The position numbers were made by a program, and so were the translations under genes. Under the pieces are notes generated by a model, which was not told the DNA's origin, ran no database searches, and saw nothing but the letters and a program-made list of their open reading frames with translations. This document shows, one piece after another, positions 30,379 through 38,468 of a DNA stretch of 50,472 bases. Each line of letters opens with the position of its first letter. Position 1 is the stretch's first letter. Origin of the DNA: JACQFZ01 sp045810625 (GTDB lineage Bacteria; Pseudomonadota; Gammaproteobacteria; Acidiferrobacterales; Sulfurifustaceae); contig JBJMVQ010000058.1 of assembly GCA_045810625.1 (NCBI GenBank), positions 1 to 50,472 of the forward strand, written 5' to 3'.

Positions 30379-30795
30379 TTATACGGCGCCGAGCGCCGCG
30401 CCGGCCTTCTCCACGTCCTTGGGCTTGACCCACAACATCGCGCTATAGCGGCCGTTACCGGCGGAGACCGCATCGACGGCCGTCACGTTGATCTTTGCGT
30501 CGGCGAGGCGTTTTAGCACCGAGGCGAGCGCGCCGGCACGGTCATCCGCTTGAATCACGAATACGGTTTTCGACGCGCGAAGCTTCAACTTCATGCGCTC
30601 GGCGGCGCCGCGAAAAGCCGCAGCGTCGCTGGGGACGAAATCGAGTTGCGCCCGCCCTGCAGCGCCCGGGAAACCCGTGAACGCGATCAAATCTACGCCG
30701 CTCGCAGCGAGCTGTTCGAGCAGGTTTGCCGCTTCCCCGCGCCGGTTCGGGACCGCCAGCGCGAAGTACTCCGCCTTGCGTATGGATTCGGCCAC
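30379..30795 (-). CDS. Tandem ACT-domain protein
   Basis: Small protein of 138 residues that consists of two ACT-like halves: IRKAEYFALAVPNRRGEAANLLEQLAASGVDLIAF (about 4-38) and KTVFVIQADDRAGALASVLKRLADAKINVTAVDAV (about 75-109). ACT domains bind amino acids and regulate metabolic enzymes. No catalytic domain is attached, so it is probably a free-standing sensor or regulator. The start is GTG 30795, preceded by AGGAGG at 6 bases; upstream in-frame starts lack a ribosome binding site. It lies 145 bp upstream of ilvD on the same strand, which makes a link to branched-chain amino acids possible but unproven. Confidence 0.8.
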   Translation of the reverse strand: MAESIRKAEYFALAVPNRRGEAANLLEQLAASGVDLIAFTGFPGAAGRAQLDFVPSDAAAFRGAAERMKLKLRASKTVFVIQADDRAGALASVLKRLADAKINVTAVDAVSAGNGRYSAMLWVKPKDVEKAGAALGAV

Positions 30796-30909
30796 AATGC
30801 CCCTCCTGCCGGCTAGGCCTGTGTTCTCGGGGACGTTAACCGTAGCAAACCGGGTGGCGCGATAACAGCACCCGACCGCGAGCGTAGCGGCGTAGCGTAC
30901 AATCGCCGC

Positions 30910-32061
30910 ATGCGCCGCACCCAACTCGATTTCTATCGTTTCCTACGGCCGTTGATGTTCCGGCTCGACGCCGAGCAGAGCCACCAGCTGACATTCGCGC
31001 TCCTCGAGCTCGGTTACCACGTACCCGGAATACCGGCGCTGATGCGCGCGCGCTACCAGCGTCACGTACCGTCGCTGCCGGTCGACATCCTCGGCCTGCA
31101 GTTTCCGAATCCGATCGGGCTTGCGGCGGGGCTCGACAAAGATGCGCGCTATCTGCATATGCTCTCTGCGTTCGGCTTCGGCTGGCTCGAGCTCGGCACC
31201 GTCACGCCGCGCCCGCAAGCCGGTAACCCGCGCCCGCGGCTCTTCCGCATCCCGCGCCGGCGCGCGCTCATCAACCGGATGGGGTTCAACAACGCCGGCA
31301 TCCACGCCTTCGTCGAGAATCTCGCGCGCTACTCGAAGCCGGGTCTGATCGCCGTGAATATCGGCAAGAACGCCGACACGCCGCTCGAACGCGCCCTCGA
31401 TGACTATTTATATGCGTTGCGCCAGGTCTACATCCACGCCGCCTATATCACCGTGAACGTGTCGTCGCCAAACACGCCGGGATTGCGGCAGCTGCAAGAA
31501 AACCAACGACTGACCGAGCTGCTCGAAGCGCTGAAGACAGAACAAGCGGCGCTGACGCGTGCGCACGGCCTGTACGTTCCGCTCGCGCTCAAAGTCGCGC
31601 CCGACCTGAACGACGAACAGATTCGTTTCATCAGCGACACCGTGCTCGCGACCGGTTTCGATGCTGTGATCGCAACGAACACGACGCTCGCGCGTCCGAG
31701 GGTTTCAGCCGATCTGCTCGCGAACGAAGCCGGCGGTTTGAGCGGTCGCCCGCTCAAACCGCTCGCGACGCGCGTCATCGGGAGGCTTTATTCGCACTTG
31801 CAGGGACGGGTACCGATCATCGGCGTCGGCGGCATCGAGAACGCCGGCGATGCATGGGACAAGCTCGTCGCGGGCGCGGATCTACTGCAGATCTACACGG
31901 CGCTCATTTACCACGGGCCGGATATCGTCGCGCAAATCGTGCGCGGCCTCGCCGAGCGCGTCGCACGTTCCGGCCATGCGACGCTCGCATCCGCGCTCGC
32001 CGCCGCGCGCGCGGAGCGCACGCAACCCGTGCGCGTCCCCGCGGCGTCGTCGAGTCGTTAA
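30910..32061 (+). CDS. pyrD: Dihydroorotate dehydrogenase (quinone), class 2
   Basis: Fourth enzyme of UMP synthesis, 383 residues, membrane-associated class 2 form. The N-terminal helical region (FYRFLRPLMFRLDAEQSHQLTFALLELG) makes the quinone tunnel. FMN and substrate motifs follow: NPIGLAAGLDKDA, LELGTVTPRPQAGNPRPRLFR, NRMGFNNAG, and NVSSPNTPGLR with the catalytic Ser of class 2. KVAPDL, TNTT, GGLSGRPLKPLATRVI and IIGVGGI complete the barrel. The C-terminal tail of about 30 residues beyond the family end (AAARAERTQPVRVPAASSSR) is Ala/Arg/Ser-rich and unusual. The repeat cluster begins 21 bp after the stop. Confidence 0.96.
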   Translation: MRRTQLDFYRFLRPLMFRLDAEQSHQLTFALLELGYHVPGIPALMRARYQRHVPSLPVDILGLQFPNPIGLAAGLDKDARYLHMLSAFGFGWLELGTVTPRPQAGNPRPRLFRIPRRRALINRMGFNNAGIHAFVENLARYSKPGLIAVNIGKNADTPLERALDDYLYALRQVYIHAAYITVNVSSPNTPGLRQLQENQRLTELLEALKTEQAALTRAHGLYVPLALKVAPDLNDEQIRFISDTVLATGFDAVIATNTTLARPRVSADLLANEAGGLSGRPLKPLATRVIGRLYSHLQGRVPIIGVGGIENAGDAWDKLVAGADLLQIYTALIYHGPDIVAQIVRGLAERVARSGHATLASALAAARAERTQPVRVPAASSSR

Positions 32062-32082
32062 GGATGTTTAAATGTGTATGTA

Positions 32083-32113
32083 TACCGCGGAGGACACAGA
32101 GGACGCAGAGAAA
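32083..32113 (-). repeat. Dispersed repeat, inverted copy
   Basis: ACCGCGGAGGACACAGAGG followed by ACGCAGAG, the same inverted form as at 166-197, 31.9 kb away. It directly follows pyrD. Confidence 0.8.
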
Positions 32114-32202
32114 ATCATGAGGAATGACTTGGTAAAACGCGTTCACACAGCCGATTACAGTGCTTCCCGGAAACCTCGCAATACCAGATCTAGCTTCAAA
32201 TC

Positions 32203-32278
32203 TTTACTTTGCGTCCTTAGCGTCCTCTGCGGTTAGCGCTTTTGTTTCTTTACCTCCGTGTCCTCTGCCGTGAAAACC
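32203..32278 (+). repeat. Dispersed repeat, two direct partial copies
   Basis: TTTGCGTCCTTAGCGTCCTC then TGCGGTTAG at 32206-32236, and CTCCGTGTCCTCTGCCGTG at about 32253-32272. Both have the 9-base rhythm of the 13-475 cluster and a CTCTGCGGT-type end. Confidence 0.75.
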
Positions 32279-32340
32279 ACATTTCAGGGTTTCCTCATCT
32301 GACCGCGAAGCACGCAGACTTTTTTCGTCATTACTCATGA

Positions 32341-32370
32341 TTTCACTCCGCGTCCTCTGCGGTGAAAACG
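32341..32370 (+). repeat. Dispersed repeat, direct partial copy
   Basis: TTCACTCCGCGTCCTCTGCG followed by GTGAAAACG, almost the end of copy 3 (455-480). The gap 32062-32388, between the convergent pyrD and aminotransferase genes, holds only these repeats and no gene. Confidence 0.75.
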
Positions 32371-32388
32371 AATATCACAAATCGCTCG

Positions 32389-33504
32389 TTAACCAAGCGC
32401 CTGGTGCAACACGGCGCAGACGCGTTCGATGTGCGCCGAGGGCATGCCCGGATAAATCGGCAGCGACAGATTCTCCGCCGTCAAGCGCTCGCACTTCGGC
32501 AGACTGCCCGGCCGGTAGCCGAGATCGCGATACACGTCCTGCAGGTGCAGACCGAGCGGATAGTAGAGCTGTGTGCCGATCTTGGCCGCGGCGAGCCGCT
32601 CGCGCACGGCATCGCGCCGCGGTACGCGAACGGTGTAGGCGTTGTAGACGTGCGCGCCGTCGGCCGACGGTTCCGGCGTCATCACGCCGCTGCCGCGCAG
32701 ACGCCGGCCGTACTCGGCGGCGACCTTGCGCCGACCTTCGATATCGGCGCGCACGCGCTTCAGCTTGATGCGCAGCAGTGCCGCTTGAATCTCATCGAGC
32801 CGACTGTTGCAGCCGAGCTCGGCGTGGAAGTAAGCCTTGGTGGCGCCGTGATTGCGCAGACGGCGGATGCGTTCGTTGACCGCATCGCTGTTGGTCGTGA
32901 TCATTCCGCCGTCGCCGTAGCAGCCGAGCACCTTGGTCGGATAGAAGCTGAAGCTGCCGCAATCGCCGATCGACCCGACGACACGGCCGTCGCGCATCGC
33001 GCCGAATGCTTGCGCGCAGTCTTCGACGATGGCGAGCTTGCGTGCGCGCGCGAGCTCGGCGATCGGACCCATCTCACAAGCGTGTCCGAAGATGTGCACC
33101 GGCAGGATCGCGCGCGTGCGCGGCGTAATCTTCGCGGCGGCGGCCTTCGGGTCGAGCGTGTAACTCGCTTCGTCGATCTCCGCGAACACCGGCGTCGCCC
33201 CGACCGTGCTGATCGCCTCGCTTGACGCAAAGAAGCTGTACGGTGTAGTGATGACCTCGTCCCCCGGCCCAATGCCGAGCGCACGCAAGCTCAGCACCAG
33301 CGAGTCGGTTCCGTTCGCCACGCCGATCGCGTGCTTCACACCCACGTACTCGGCGAACTCGCGCTCGAACGCCGTGACTTCCGGACCGAGGATGAAACTC
33401 GCACGCCCACCGGTTTCCCGAATCTTGGCCACCCACTCCTGTTCGAGGGCGCGAAATTCGGCGCTGAGATCGAGAAACGGTACGGGATCAGTCACGGCGG
33501 TCAT
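32389..33504 (-). CDS. DegT/DnrJ/EryC1 sugar aminotransferase
   Basis: PLP-dependent aminotransferase of 371 residues acting on nucleotide-linked keto sugars. Lys191 in SFYPTKVLGCYGDGG should bind PLP; Asp162 in IVEDCAQAFGA contacts its ring nitrogen; GTDSLVLSLRALGIGPGDEVIT and PYSFFASSEAI are family hallmarks. The start overlaps the dehydrogenase stop as ATGA, so the two are coupled. With the Gfo/Idh partner it resembles GnnB/WbpE-type enzymes that install a 3-amino group on UDP-GlcNAc-derived sugars (lipid A or O-antigen). The exact substrate is inferred, not visible. Confidence 0.88.
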   Translation of the reverse strand: MTAVTDPVPFLDLSAEFRALEQEWVAKIRETGGRASFILGPEVTAFEREFAEYVGVKHAIGVANGTDSLVLSLRALGIGPGDEVITTPYSFFASSEAISTVGATPVFAEIDEASYTLDPKAAAAKITPRTRAILPVHIFGHACEMGPIAELARARKLAIVEDCAQAFGAMRDGRVVGSIGDCGSFSFYPTKVLGCYGDGGMITTNSDAVNERIRRLRNHGATKAYFHAELGCNSRLDEIQAALLRIKLKRVRADIEGRRKVAAEYGRRLRGSGVMTPEPSADGAHVYNAYTVRVPRRDAVRERLAAAKIGTQLYYPLGLHLQDVYRDLGYRPGSLPKCERLTAENLSLPIYPGMPSAHIERVCAVLHQALG

Positions 33505-34457
33505 GCGGTAATTTTCTCCTTCACCAATAAAGCCACGCGCAGCGCTTCGAGCCCGACGCGCCCATCAACGAGCGGGCGGTGGCCTCCGCGTACACAGTTC
33601 ACGAAGTGCGCGAGCTCCGCGTCGAGCGGCGGTCGCGGCTCGATCGCGAGCGTTTCCGTCACGATCTTCGGCCACTTGTCGCCGGCTTCGTCCGGAATTG
33701 CGCGCACGATCTCGAGCTTCTGATCAATATAGTCGAGCCCATAGTAGTGTTCCTTGCCGAATACTCGAATACGCCGCAGTTTCTTGTTCGAAACGCGGCT
33801 CGCGGTCACGTTCGCGACCGCTCCGTTCTGGAATTCAATACGCGCATTCGCGATATCGACCTGGTCGGTGATGACCGGGATACCTTCGGCGGCAATGCTG
33901 CGGATGCCGGACTTGACGAGCGACAGCACGATGTCGATGTCATGGATCATGAGATCGGTGACGACATCGACGTCGGTCGCGCGGTCGACGAACGTACCGA
34001 GCCGATGCACTTCGAGGAAACGCGGCTCGGCGACGCGCGCCGCAAGCTCCATGATGCCGGCGTTGAAGCGTTCGAGATGTCCGACCTGAAAGATCACGCC
34101 GGCGCGCTCGGCGCCTTCGACCAGCGCTTGCGCCTCGGCGAGCGTGGGCGCGAGCGGCTTCTCCATCAGCATGTGCACGCCGCGTTCGAGAAACGGGCGC
34201 GCCGCGGCCGCGTGGTAAACCGTCGGTACGACGATGCTGACCGCGTCGACTTGGCCGAGCAGCTCGGTCGCATCCGTGTACGCGCGGCAACCATGCTGCT
34301 CCGCGATCTCGCGCGCGCGCGCCGCGTCGACGTCGACGACGCCGACGAGCTGCACGTCCGGCATCGCGGCGTAGATGCGTGCGTGAAAGCGACCGAGATA
34401 GCCGACGCCGACGACGCCGACGCGAAGCGGCTTCTCGGCATTGCCGGGTGAGGTCAT
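33501..34457 (-). CDS. Gfo/Idh/MocA-family sugar dehydrogenase
   Basis: NAD(P)-dependent dehydrogenase of 318 residues. Rossmann motif GVVGVGYLGRFHA (about 14-26), EKP motif with Lys100 (LMEKPLAP), GHLERFNAG (about 124-132) and the His of MIHDIDIVLSL are all present. GHLERFNP-type and HDIDI motifs are typical of UDP-GlcNAc 3-dehydrogenases (GnnA/WlbA-like), which give the 3-keto sugar used by the coupled aminotransferase. The start at 34457 is near the family N-terminus (EKPLRVGVVGVG). The 124 bp to the divergent SDR gene includes TATACT at about 34545, a possible -10 for the plus direction. Confidence 0.88.
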   Translation of the reverse strand: MTSPGNAEKPLRVGVVGVGYLGRFHARIYAAMPDVQLVGVVDVDAARAREIAEQHGCRAYTDATELLGQVDAVSIVVPTVYHAAAARPFLERGVHMLMEKPLAPTLAEAQALVEGAERAGVIFQVGHLERFNAGIMELAARVAEPRFLEVHRLGTFVDRATDVDVVTDLMIHDIDIVLSLVKSGIRSIAAEGIPVITDQVDIANARIEFQNGAVANVTASRVSNKKLRRIRVFGKEHYYGLDYIDQKLEIVRAIPDEAGDKWPKIVTETLAIEPRPPLDAELAHFVNCVRGGHRPLVDGRVGLEALRVALLVKEKITA

Positions 34458-34581
34458 CGAGCGGGGTTACCGCAGAGCGCGGGCATCAGCCGGTTCACCA
34501 AGTCCTGGAAAAGCGCGGAATCACTCGCCGCGGATTATACTAAATTACCCTAAACGACCGCATGGTAATTCACCACCTGGC

Positions 34582-35436
34582 ATGCGCGAACCGATGACCG
34601 AGCGCGCGGTCCTCATCACCGGATGCTCCTCCGGAATCGGCCGCTGCCTGGCCGACGGCCTCAAGTCACGCGGTTACCGAGTGTTCGCGACGGCGCGCAA
34701 GGCCGAGGACGTCGCGGCGCTCGCCGACGCCGGCTTCGACGCCGTCACGCTCGACCTTGCCTCCTCCGAATCCATAGCCGCCGCGGTTGCGTCCGTGCTC
34801 TCACGTTCGGGGAATCGCCTGTATGCGCTCGTCAACAACGCGGGGTTCGGCCAGCCCGGCGCGGTGGAGGACCTGACGCGCCCGGCTCTCGCGGCTCAGT
34901 TCGAAGCCAATGTCTTCGGCCCGCACGAGCTGACGGCACGGCTACTTCCGGTTTTCCGCGCTCAGAACGCCGGGCGCATCGTCCAGATCAGCTCGTTGCT
35001 CGGCCTCGTTTGCATGCCGTACCGCGGCGCGTACAACGCCTCGAAGTTCGCGCTCGAAGCGCTGAGCGATACCCTGCGGCTCGAGCTGCGCGGAACCGGC
35101 ATCCAGGTCAGCCTGATCGAGCCGGGGCCGATTGCCACCGACTTTCGCGCGAACGCCCGCGCCGCGTATGAGGCGCACATCGACAGCGCCGGAAGCGCAC
35201 ATCGCACTCAGTACTCGGCCGTCGAGCGTCGTCTCAAGACCCATGGTCCGGCCCCCTTCACGCTGCCGCCCACGGCGGTGCTACACAAGGTGATTCATGC
35301 GCTCGAATCGCCACGGCCCCGCGCGCGGTACCCCGTGACCGTGCCGGCGCACTTATTTACCTGGCTGCGGCGGATACTCCCGACCCGTGCGCTCGACCGC
35401 CTTATCCTGACCATCAGCGCGGGCGGGACCCGCTGA
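34582..35436 (+). CDS. Short-chain dehydrogenase/reductase
   Basis: Classical SDR of 284 residues. The cofactor motif is TGCSSGIG (about 11-18), the structural NNAG is in ALVNNAGFGQPG, the catalytic Ser is in IVQISSLLG and the Tyr-x3-Lys is YNASK (about 153-157). SLIEPGPIATDF follows, as in the YbbO/retinol-dehydrogenase-like group of NADP-dependent reductases. The start could be ATG 34582 or 34594; neither has a strong ribosome binding site. The substrate is unknown. It is divergent from the sugar dehydrogenase operon. Confidence 0.88.
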   Translation: MREPMTERAVLITGCSSGIGRCLADGLKSRGYRVFATARKAEDVAALADAGFDAVTLDLASSESIAAAVASVLSRSGNRLYALVNNAGFGQPGAVEDLTRPALAAQFEANVFGPHELTARLLPVFRAQNAGRIVQISSLLGLVCMPYRGAYNASKFALEALSDTLRLELRGTGIQVSLIEPGPIATDFRANARAAYEAHIDSAGSAHRTQYSAVERRLKTHGPAPFTLPPTAVLHKVIHALESPRPRARYPVTVPAHLFTWLRRILPTRALDRLILTISAGGTR

Positions 35437-35570
35437 TACGCCGGTAGCGCCGACGCATTCATCCCCCGGCAGGCGGAAGCGCGCGTCTAACTGCCTCTTT
35501 TTTAAGTGTCATCCGCCCTTCCTCCCCGGCCGTTGCTACTCGTGACAACCGACGGATGTAAGGAGGAAAC

Positions 35571-35906
35571 GTGAAAACACCGCTAATAATGCTCGCGGCC
35601 GCCGGCAGCCTCGCCCTGGCGCTCGGTACCCCAAAACCCGCACAGGCCGGTCAGATCTCCGTCGACGTACAGATCGGCATTCCCGGCGTCGTCGTTTCGG
35701 CACCCGCCGTCGTCTATCCGCCGACAGTCGTCTACGCCCCGGCCGTCGCCTATCGGCCCTGCCCGCCGGTGGTTTATTACTCGCCGTATCCGTACTATCG
35801 TCCGGCGTATGGGGTTAGCCACCATCACTATCACGCACCGGTATACGGCTATCCGTACCGACACATTGCGAGGGTCGAAGTCGATCCGCGCCTCGCGCGC
35901 CGCTGA
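35571..35906 (+). CDS. Exported Tyr/Pro/Val-rich protein
   Basis: Exported protein of 111 residues: signal peptide MKTPLIMLAAAGSLALALGTPKPAQA, then a low-complexity chain rich in Val, Tyr and Pro (VYPPTVVYAPAVAYRP; VVYYSPYPYYRPAYG) and a His cluster (SHHHYH). The start is GTG 35571 with AAGGAGG 4 bases upstream, a strong signal. Similar Tyr/Pro-rich periplasmic proteins are frequent in beta- and gamma-proteobacteria, without a known function. It is followed at 24 bp by the ECF sigma factor gene, so it may be part of or controlled by that operon. The His cluster could bind metal. Confidence 0.78.
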   Translation: MKTPLIMLAAAGSLALALGTPKPAQAGQISVDVQIGIPGVVVSAPAVVYPPTVVYAPAVAYRPCPPVVYYSPYPYYRPAYGVSHHHYHAPVYGYPYRHIARVEVDPRLARR

Positions 35907-35930
35907 TTCCGATATCCACGGACCGAACGG

Positions 35931-36551
35931 ATGAGCCCCGTTGCCGCGACACCCGCCCTGCTGGCGCCGGGCGACGTACCCATGGAAGAAAACACCCGGC
36001 TTCCAGTAAAACAGACAATCGAAACGTTCTTGTCCGGCGTCGAGCATCGCGCCTACCGCTTCGCGCTTTACGAATTGCGCGACCGCGACGCCGCGCTCGA
36101 TGCGGTACAGGACAGCATGTGGCGCCTGGTCGAACGCTACGCCGAGCGCCCCGCCGCCGAATGGCCGGCGCTTTTCTTTGCAATCCTGCGCAACCGTACG
36201 ACCGACACCAAACGATGGCGCCTCGCCCAGCAATTGCGCGGCCTGCTGAGCAATCGACGGCGGCGCGACGACGACAGCGAGGACGAATGGCTGAACGTTC
36301 CGGCGTCGGAACACGAAATGCCGGAGGCGCAGCGCATCGCCGCCGAGCAGCGCGTCGCGCTCGAGCGCGCGCTCGCGCAGTTGCCGACGCGCCAGCGTCA
36401 GGTATTTTTGCTGCGCGAGTGGCAAGGAATGACGACGGCCGAAACGGCGCAGGCGCTCGGCTGCACCGAGGGCACCGTCAAGCAGCATCACTTTCGCGCG
36501 CTGCAAACCCTGCGCGCGAAGCTTTCGGAGGTATGGCATGAACATGCGTAA
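35931..36551 (+). CDS. ECF-type RNA polymerase sigma factor
   Basis: Extracytoplasmic-function sigma factor of 206 residues. Region 2 spans about 28-100 (ETFLSGVEHRAYRFALYELRDRDAALDAVQDSMWRLVERY) and region 4 spans about 138-195 (ALERALAQLPTRQRQVFLLREWQGMTTAETAQALGCTEGTVKQHHFRALQTLR). The two are joined by an acidic linker (DDDSEDEW). M18 (35982) is an alternative start closer to the family N-terminus. It overlaps the putative anti-sigma gene by 14 bp, the usual arrangement. Confidence 0.92.
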   Translation: MSPVAATPALLAPGDVPMEENTRLPVKQTIETFLSGVEHRAYRFALYELRDRDAALDAVQDSMWRLVERYAERPAAEWPALFFAILRNRTTDTKRWRLAQQLRGLLSNRRRRDDDSEDEWLNVPASEHEMPEAQRIAAEQRVALERALAQLPTRQRQVFLLREWQGMTTAETAQALGCTEGTVKQHHFRALQTLRAKLSEVWHEHA

Positions 36552-37005
36552 AGACGCCATTGACGCGCACCCGAGCGCGGCGGACCTCGATCGTCTGCGC
36601 GCCGGTTTGCTCGATCCGGAACCGGCCGTGCGCGAGCGCCTGTCGGTGCACGTGCGCACCTGCCCTGTTTGCCAGGAACGTGTCGGACTATGGCCGCACC
36701 TGATCGAACAACTCGAAGGCGCATCGGCGGAGCGCGGCCTCGTCGGCCGTTTGGCGGTCCGACGCGAACGCGCGCTGCGCGGCGAGCGAACCCAAACGCG
36801 GCGGCGCGCGCCGTTCGCTTTCGCTCTCGCGGCGGCGGTGGCGGCCGCGGCGATCGGCCTCGGAATCTTTTTCTTCAATGACGACGATATGGCGCCGGCC
36901 GATCCGGTCGCGGCCACGAACTCGCCCGACCTTTACGCCGACATCGACTTCTACCTTTGGCTGATGGAGAAACAGGAGAGCCAAGATGCATCTCCGAACG
37001 GCTAA
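36538..37005 (+). CDS. Putative anti-sigma factor (zinc-finger, one helix)
   Basis: 155-residue membrane protein. The N-terminal part has the HxxxCxxC pattern of ZAS-type anti-sigma factors (His38, Cys42, Cys45 in HVRTCPVC). One membrane helix follows (about 92-110, FAFALAAAVAAAAIGLGIFFF), and a short periplasmic end (LYADIDFYLWLMEKQES). Because it starts inside the sigma-factor gene, it probably binds and restrains that sigma factor until an envelope signal arrives. The periplasmic part is much shorter than in RseA-like proteins, so signal sensing may involve the next gene. Confidence 0.82.
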   Translation: MNMRKDAIDAHPSAADLDRLRAGLLDPEPAVRERLSVHVRTCPVCQERVGLWPHLIEQLEGASAERGLVGRLAVRRERALRGERTQTRRRAPFAFALAAAVAAAAIGLGIFFFNDDDMAPADPVAATNSPDLYADIDFYLWLMEKQESQDASPNG

Positions 37006-37300
37006 TAAAAGGATGCGCCGCGTCCTGCTCGGGCTCGCCGTGGCGTTGCTCGCCACCGCCGCGCATGCCGAGTCGTGGCAAAACCTGAGCCCGGGCGAAC
37101 GCCAGATATTGCAGCAGCACCGGGGAAATTGGGACCGCTATACGCCCGATCAGCAACAGCGACTGCGCCACGGCGCGCAGCGCTATCTGGAGCTTTCGCC
37201 CTCGAAACGTGAAGGCGTGCGCGAGCAACAGCGGCGCTACCGGCAACTCCCGCCGGATCAGCAGCGGCGGCTGCGCGAGGAATACGGCAAAAACCACTGA
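36986..37300 (+). CDS. DUF3106-like exported protein
   Basis: 104-residue protein with a signal peptide (VLLGLAVALLATAAHA) and a mature helical, Arg/Gln-rich chain: WQNLSPGERQILQQHRGNWD, LSPSKREGVREQQRRYRQLPPDQQRRLREEY. The repeated L-[ST]-P-x-[EQK]-[RQ] pattern is that of DUF3106, which often follows ECF sigma/anti-sigma genes. GGAGA is 6 bases before ATG 36986, which overlaps the anti-sigma gene by 20 bp; ATG 37013 is an alternative. A periplasmic sensor for the anti-sigma factor (CpxP- or RseB-like in role) is possible. Confidence 0.82.
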   Translation: MHLRTANKRMRRVLLGLAVALLATAAHAESWQNLSPGERQILQQHRGNWDRYTPDQQQRLRHGAQRYLELSPSKREGVREQQRRYRQLPPDQQRRLREEYGKNH

Positions 37301-37367
37301 CCCGTCACGCGGGGCCAGCGCGTGAATAACCGACGGAACAACGGGGTATAGCCCGTCTCCCGCTGCA

Positions 37368-37397
37368 TTGGCCTCGCTACGCGGGGCGCGCTATAGT
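37368..37397 (+). promoter_or_regulatory. Likely sigma-70 promoter of moaA
   Basis: TTGGCC at 37368-37373, an 18-bp spacer, and TATAGT at 37392-37397, 29 bp before ATG 37427. Confidence 0.5.
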
Positions 37398-37426
37398 CTC
37401 CCGTATCCGCAGGTCACGCTAAACCC

Positions 37427-38440
37427 ATGAGCTCCGACACGGTCGCGCTTTCCAATCAGCTGATCGATCGCTTCAACCGCCACGTCACCTACGTGCGGAT
37501 CTCGGTCACCGATCGCTGTGACTTTCGCTGCGTCTACTGCATGGCCGAGGAGATGCAGTTCCTGCCGCGCGCGCAAGTGCTGACGCTCGAAGAGCTCGCG
37601 CTCGTCGCGCGTGCATTCGTCGAGATGGGGGTGACCAAGATCCGCCTGACCGGCGGCGAGCCGCTCGTGCGCAAGAACGTCGTGTGGCTGTGCGAGCAGA
37701 TCGCGCGGCTTCCCGGGCTGCACGAGCTCGTGCTCACCACCAACGGCTCGCAGCTCGAACGTCTTGCGGCGCCGCTGGCCCAAGCCGGCGTCCGGCGTCT
37801 GAACATCAGCCTCGATACGCTGCGCCCTGATCGCTTCCGCCGCATTACACGCACGGGCGATCTCGCGCGCGTGTTGAACGGCATCGACGCGGCGCAGCGC
37901 GCGGGATTCGCCCGTATCAAGCTCAACGCCGTGATTCTCAAGAATCGCAACCACGATGAGACTCACGAGCTGGTGCGCTTCGGCATCGAGCGCGACATGG
38001 ACGTCAGCTTCATCGAGGAAATGCCGCTCGGCATGATCGGCGATCACGACCGCGCCGAGGCGTATTACCCGAGCGACCAAATCAAGGCCGACCTCGAACG
38101 CCACTACCCGCTCGTGCCGACGACCGAAACGACCGGCGGCCCGTCGCGCTATTACCGGATTCCCGGGACGACGATCAAAGTCGGCTTCATCTCGCCGCAC
38201 AGTCATAACTTCTGCCACCTGTGCAACCGCGTGCGCGTCACGCCCGAAGGCCGGCTGCTGCTGTGCCTCGGTCAAGAGCATTCGGCGGATTTACGCCAGG
38301 TCGTGCGCGAGCATCCGAACAATCTCGATCAGCTGAAGCGGGCGATCGTCGCCGCGATGGCGATCAAACCACAGGGCCACGACTTTCGGCTCGATCGTGC
38401 GCCGATCATCCTGCGTCACATGAACGCGACCGGCGGCTGA
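37427..38440 (+). CDS. moaA: GTP 3',8-cyclase MoaA
   Basis: Radical-SAM enzyme of molybdenum cofactor synthesis, 337 residues; with MoaC it turns GTP into cyclic pyranopterin phosphate. The SAM cluster Cys31-x3-Cys35-x2-Cys38 (CDFRCVYC) and the second cluster (FCHLCNRVRVTPEGRLLLCLG) are intact. KIRLTGGEPLVRKN and LNISLDTLRPDRFRRITRTG are family motifs, and the C-terminal Gly-Gly (NATGG) needed for activity is present. moaB follows after 28 bp. No other moa, moe or mob gene is in the window. Confidence 0.97.
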   Translation: MSSDTVALSNQLIDRFNRHVTYVRISVTDRCDFRCVYCMAEEMQFLPRAQVLTLEELALVARAFVEMGVTKIRLTGGEPLVRKNVVWLCEQIARLPGLHELVLTTNGSQLERLAAPLAQAGVRRLNISLDTLRPDRFRRITRTGDLARVLNGIDAAQRAGFARIKLNAVILKNRNHDETHELVRFGIERDMDVSFIEEMPLGMIGDHDRAEAYYPSDQIKADLERHYPLVPTTETTGGPSRYYRIPGTTIKVGFISPHSHNFCHLCNRVRVTPEGRLLLCLGQEHSADLRQVVREHPNNLDQLKRAIVAAMAIKPQGHDFRLDRAPIILRHMNATGG

Positions 38441-38468
38441 TCCGCCGCCCCGCTCGCTCGCCTCGCCC

